A stretch of DNA of 64,000 nt from Cepaea nemoralis (lineage: Eukaryota > Mollusca > Gastropoda > Stylommatophora > Helicidae): NCBI GenBank assembly GCA_014155875.1, contig JACEFZ010018136.1, positions 1-64,000 on the forward strand, in the 5' to 3' direction. Positions 63,546 to 64,000 of the stretch are shown here, one piece after another. Both the position numbers and the translations under genes were made by a program. Every line of letters starts with the position of its first letter. Positions within the stretch are counted from its first letter, which is position 1. The notes beneath the pieces are model-generated. The model was not told the origin of the DNA, ran no database searches, and saw only the letters and a program-made list of their open reading frames with translations.

Positions 63546-63769
63546 CTGCAACAGATACGCATGTACATACACGTGGAGGAACAAACGTAAAAAATGTGTG
63601 TAATGTAGAGTATTTGAAATTCCACATTATTACAACAGAAATAATAGCAGCTGACATGTATAATCAATTAAAATAAAATAGTGAAACAGAAATTAATAAC
63701 AATACAAACAAGCACATCTGGTGACACAGATCTGAGTAGACTACACAGAAATCAAATCAAGACACACTC

Positions 63770-63990
63770 ACCACACCAATCACTGACATGCCAGTGCGAA
63801 AACACACACTTACCACACCTTCCACAGAATACCAGTAAAAAATGCACACTTACACACCACACCTTTCACAGAATACCAGTAACAAAACACACACTTACAC
63901 CTTTCACAGAATACCCGTAACAAGACGCACGCACACACTACACCTTTCACAGAATGCCCATTACAAGACGCACATACACACCACACCTTT
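63770..63990. repeat. ~45-bp degenerate array at the right edge
   Basis: CACACCTTTCACAGAATACC and AGTAACAAAACACACACTTAC units. It presumably continues into the next NOMO intron segment beyond the window. Confidence 0.8.
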
Positions 63991-64000
63991 CACTAACAAG

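Overview
This is an animal genomic window, about 40% G+C and intron-rich, with LINEs, tRNA-derived SINEs, mariner, hAT and piggyBac elements, and very many minisatellites. Nothing bacterial is visible. The repeat content (RTE and Ty3/gypsy elements with tRNA-type SINEs) suggests a marine invertebrate, perhaps a mollusc or other lophotrochozoan. Taxonomy cannot be fixed from this window alone.

One host gene spans nearly the whole window on the minus strand: NOMO (nodal modulator, a subunit of the ER BOS complex). I could place 23 exons between 63545 and 6167. Their splice phases chain without a gap, and together they encode 920 codons, roughly residues 135-1090 of the ~1,220-residue animal protein. 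The signal-peptide exons lie to the right of the window. The C-terminal exons with the membrane anchor lie to the left.

Layout from left to right. 1-1490 is corrupted, homopolymer-rich sequence, followed by a 4.7-kb 48-bp minisatellite. 6167-16750 holds eight NOMO exons separated by minisatellites, two hAT MITEs, a foldback element and SINEs. 18370-24275 is a 2.9-kb block present twice in tandem, each copy carrying the same three NOMO exons; it looks like an assembly artefact. 24297-25604 is a full-length but dead mariner. 26900-41670 holds seven more exons, a 2-kb 63-bp array and a 1.3-kb 32-bp array. 42840-45870 is an RTE-type LINE. 47691-54433 is a Ty3/gypsy LTR element of Gmr1-like organisation. 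54578-63545 holds the N-proximal NOMO exons, a piggyBac MITE and more tandem repeats.

The most unusual signals are two. First, several intronic minisatellites start at, and include, the 5' splice site and the last exon bases of the neighbouring NOMO exon, as if the arrays were seeded by duplication of exon-intron junctions. Second, the LTR element has an integrase C-terminal (GPY/F) module upstream of reverse transcriptase, no integrase core, a SCAN-like Gag region and an altered protease triad. Apart from NOMO, every coding region recognised belongs to a mobile element and is damaged.
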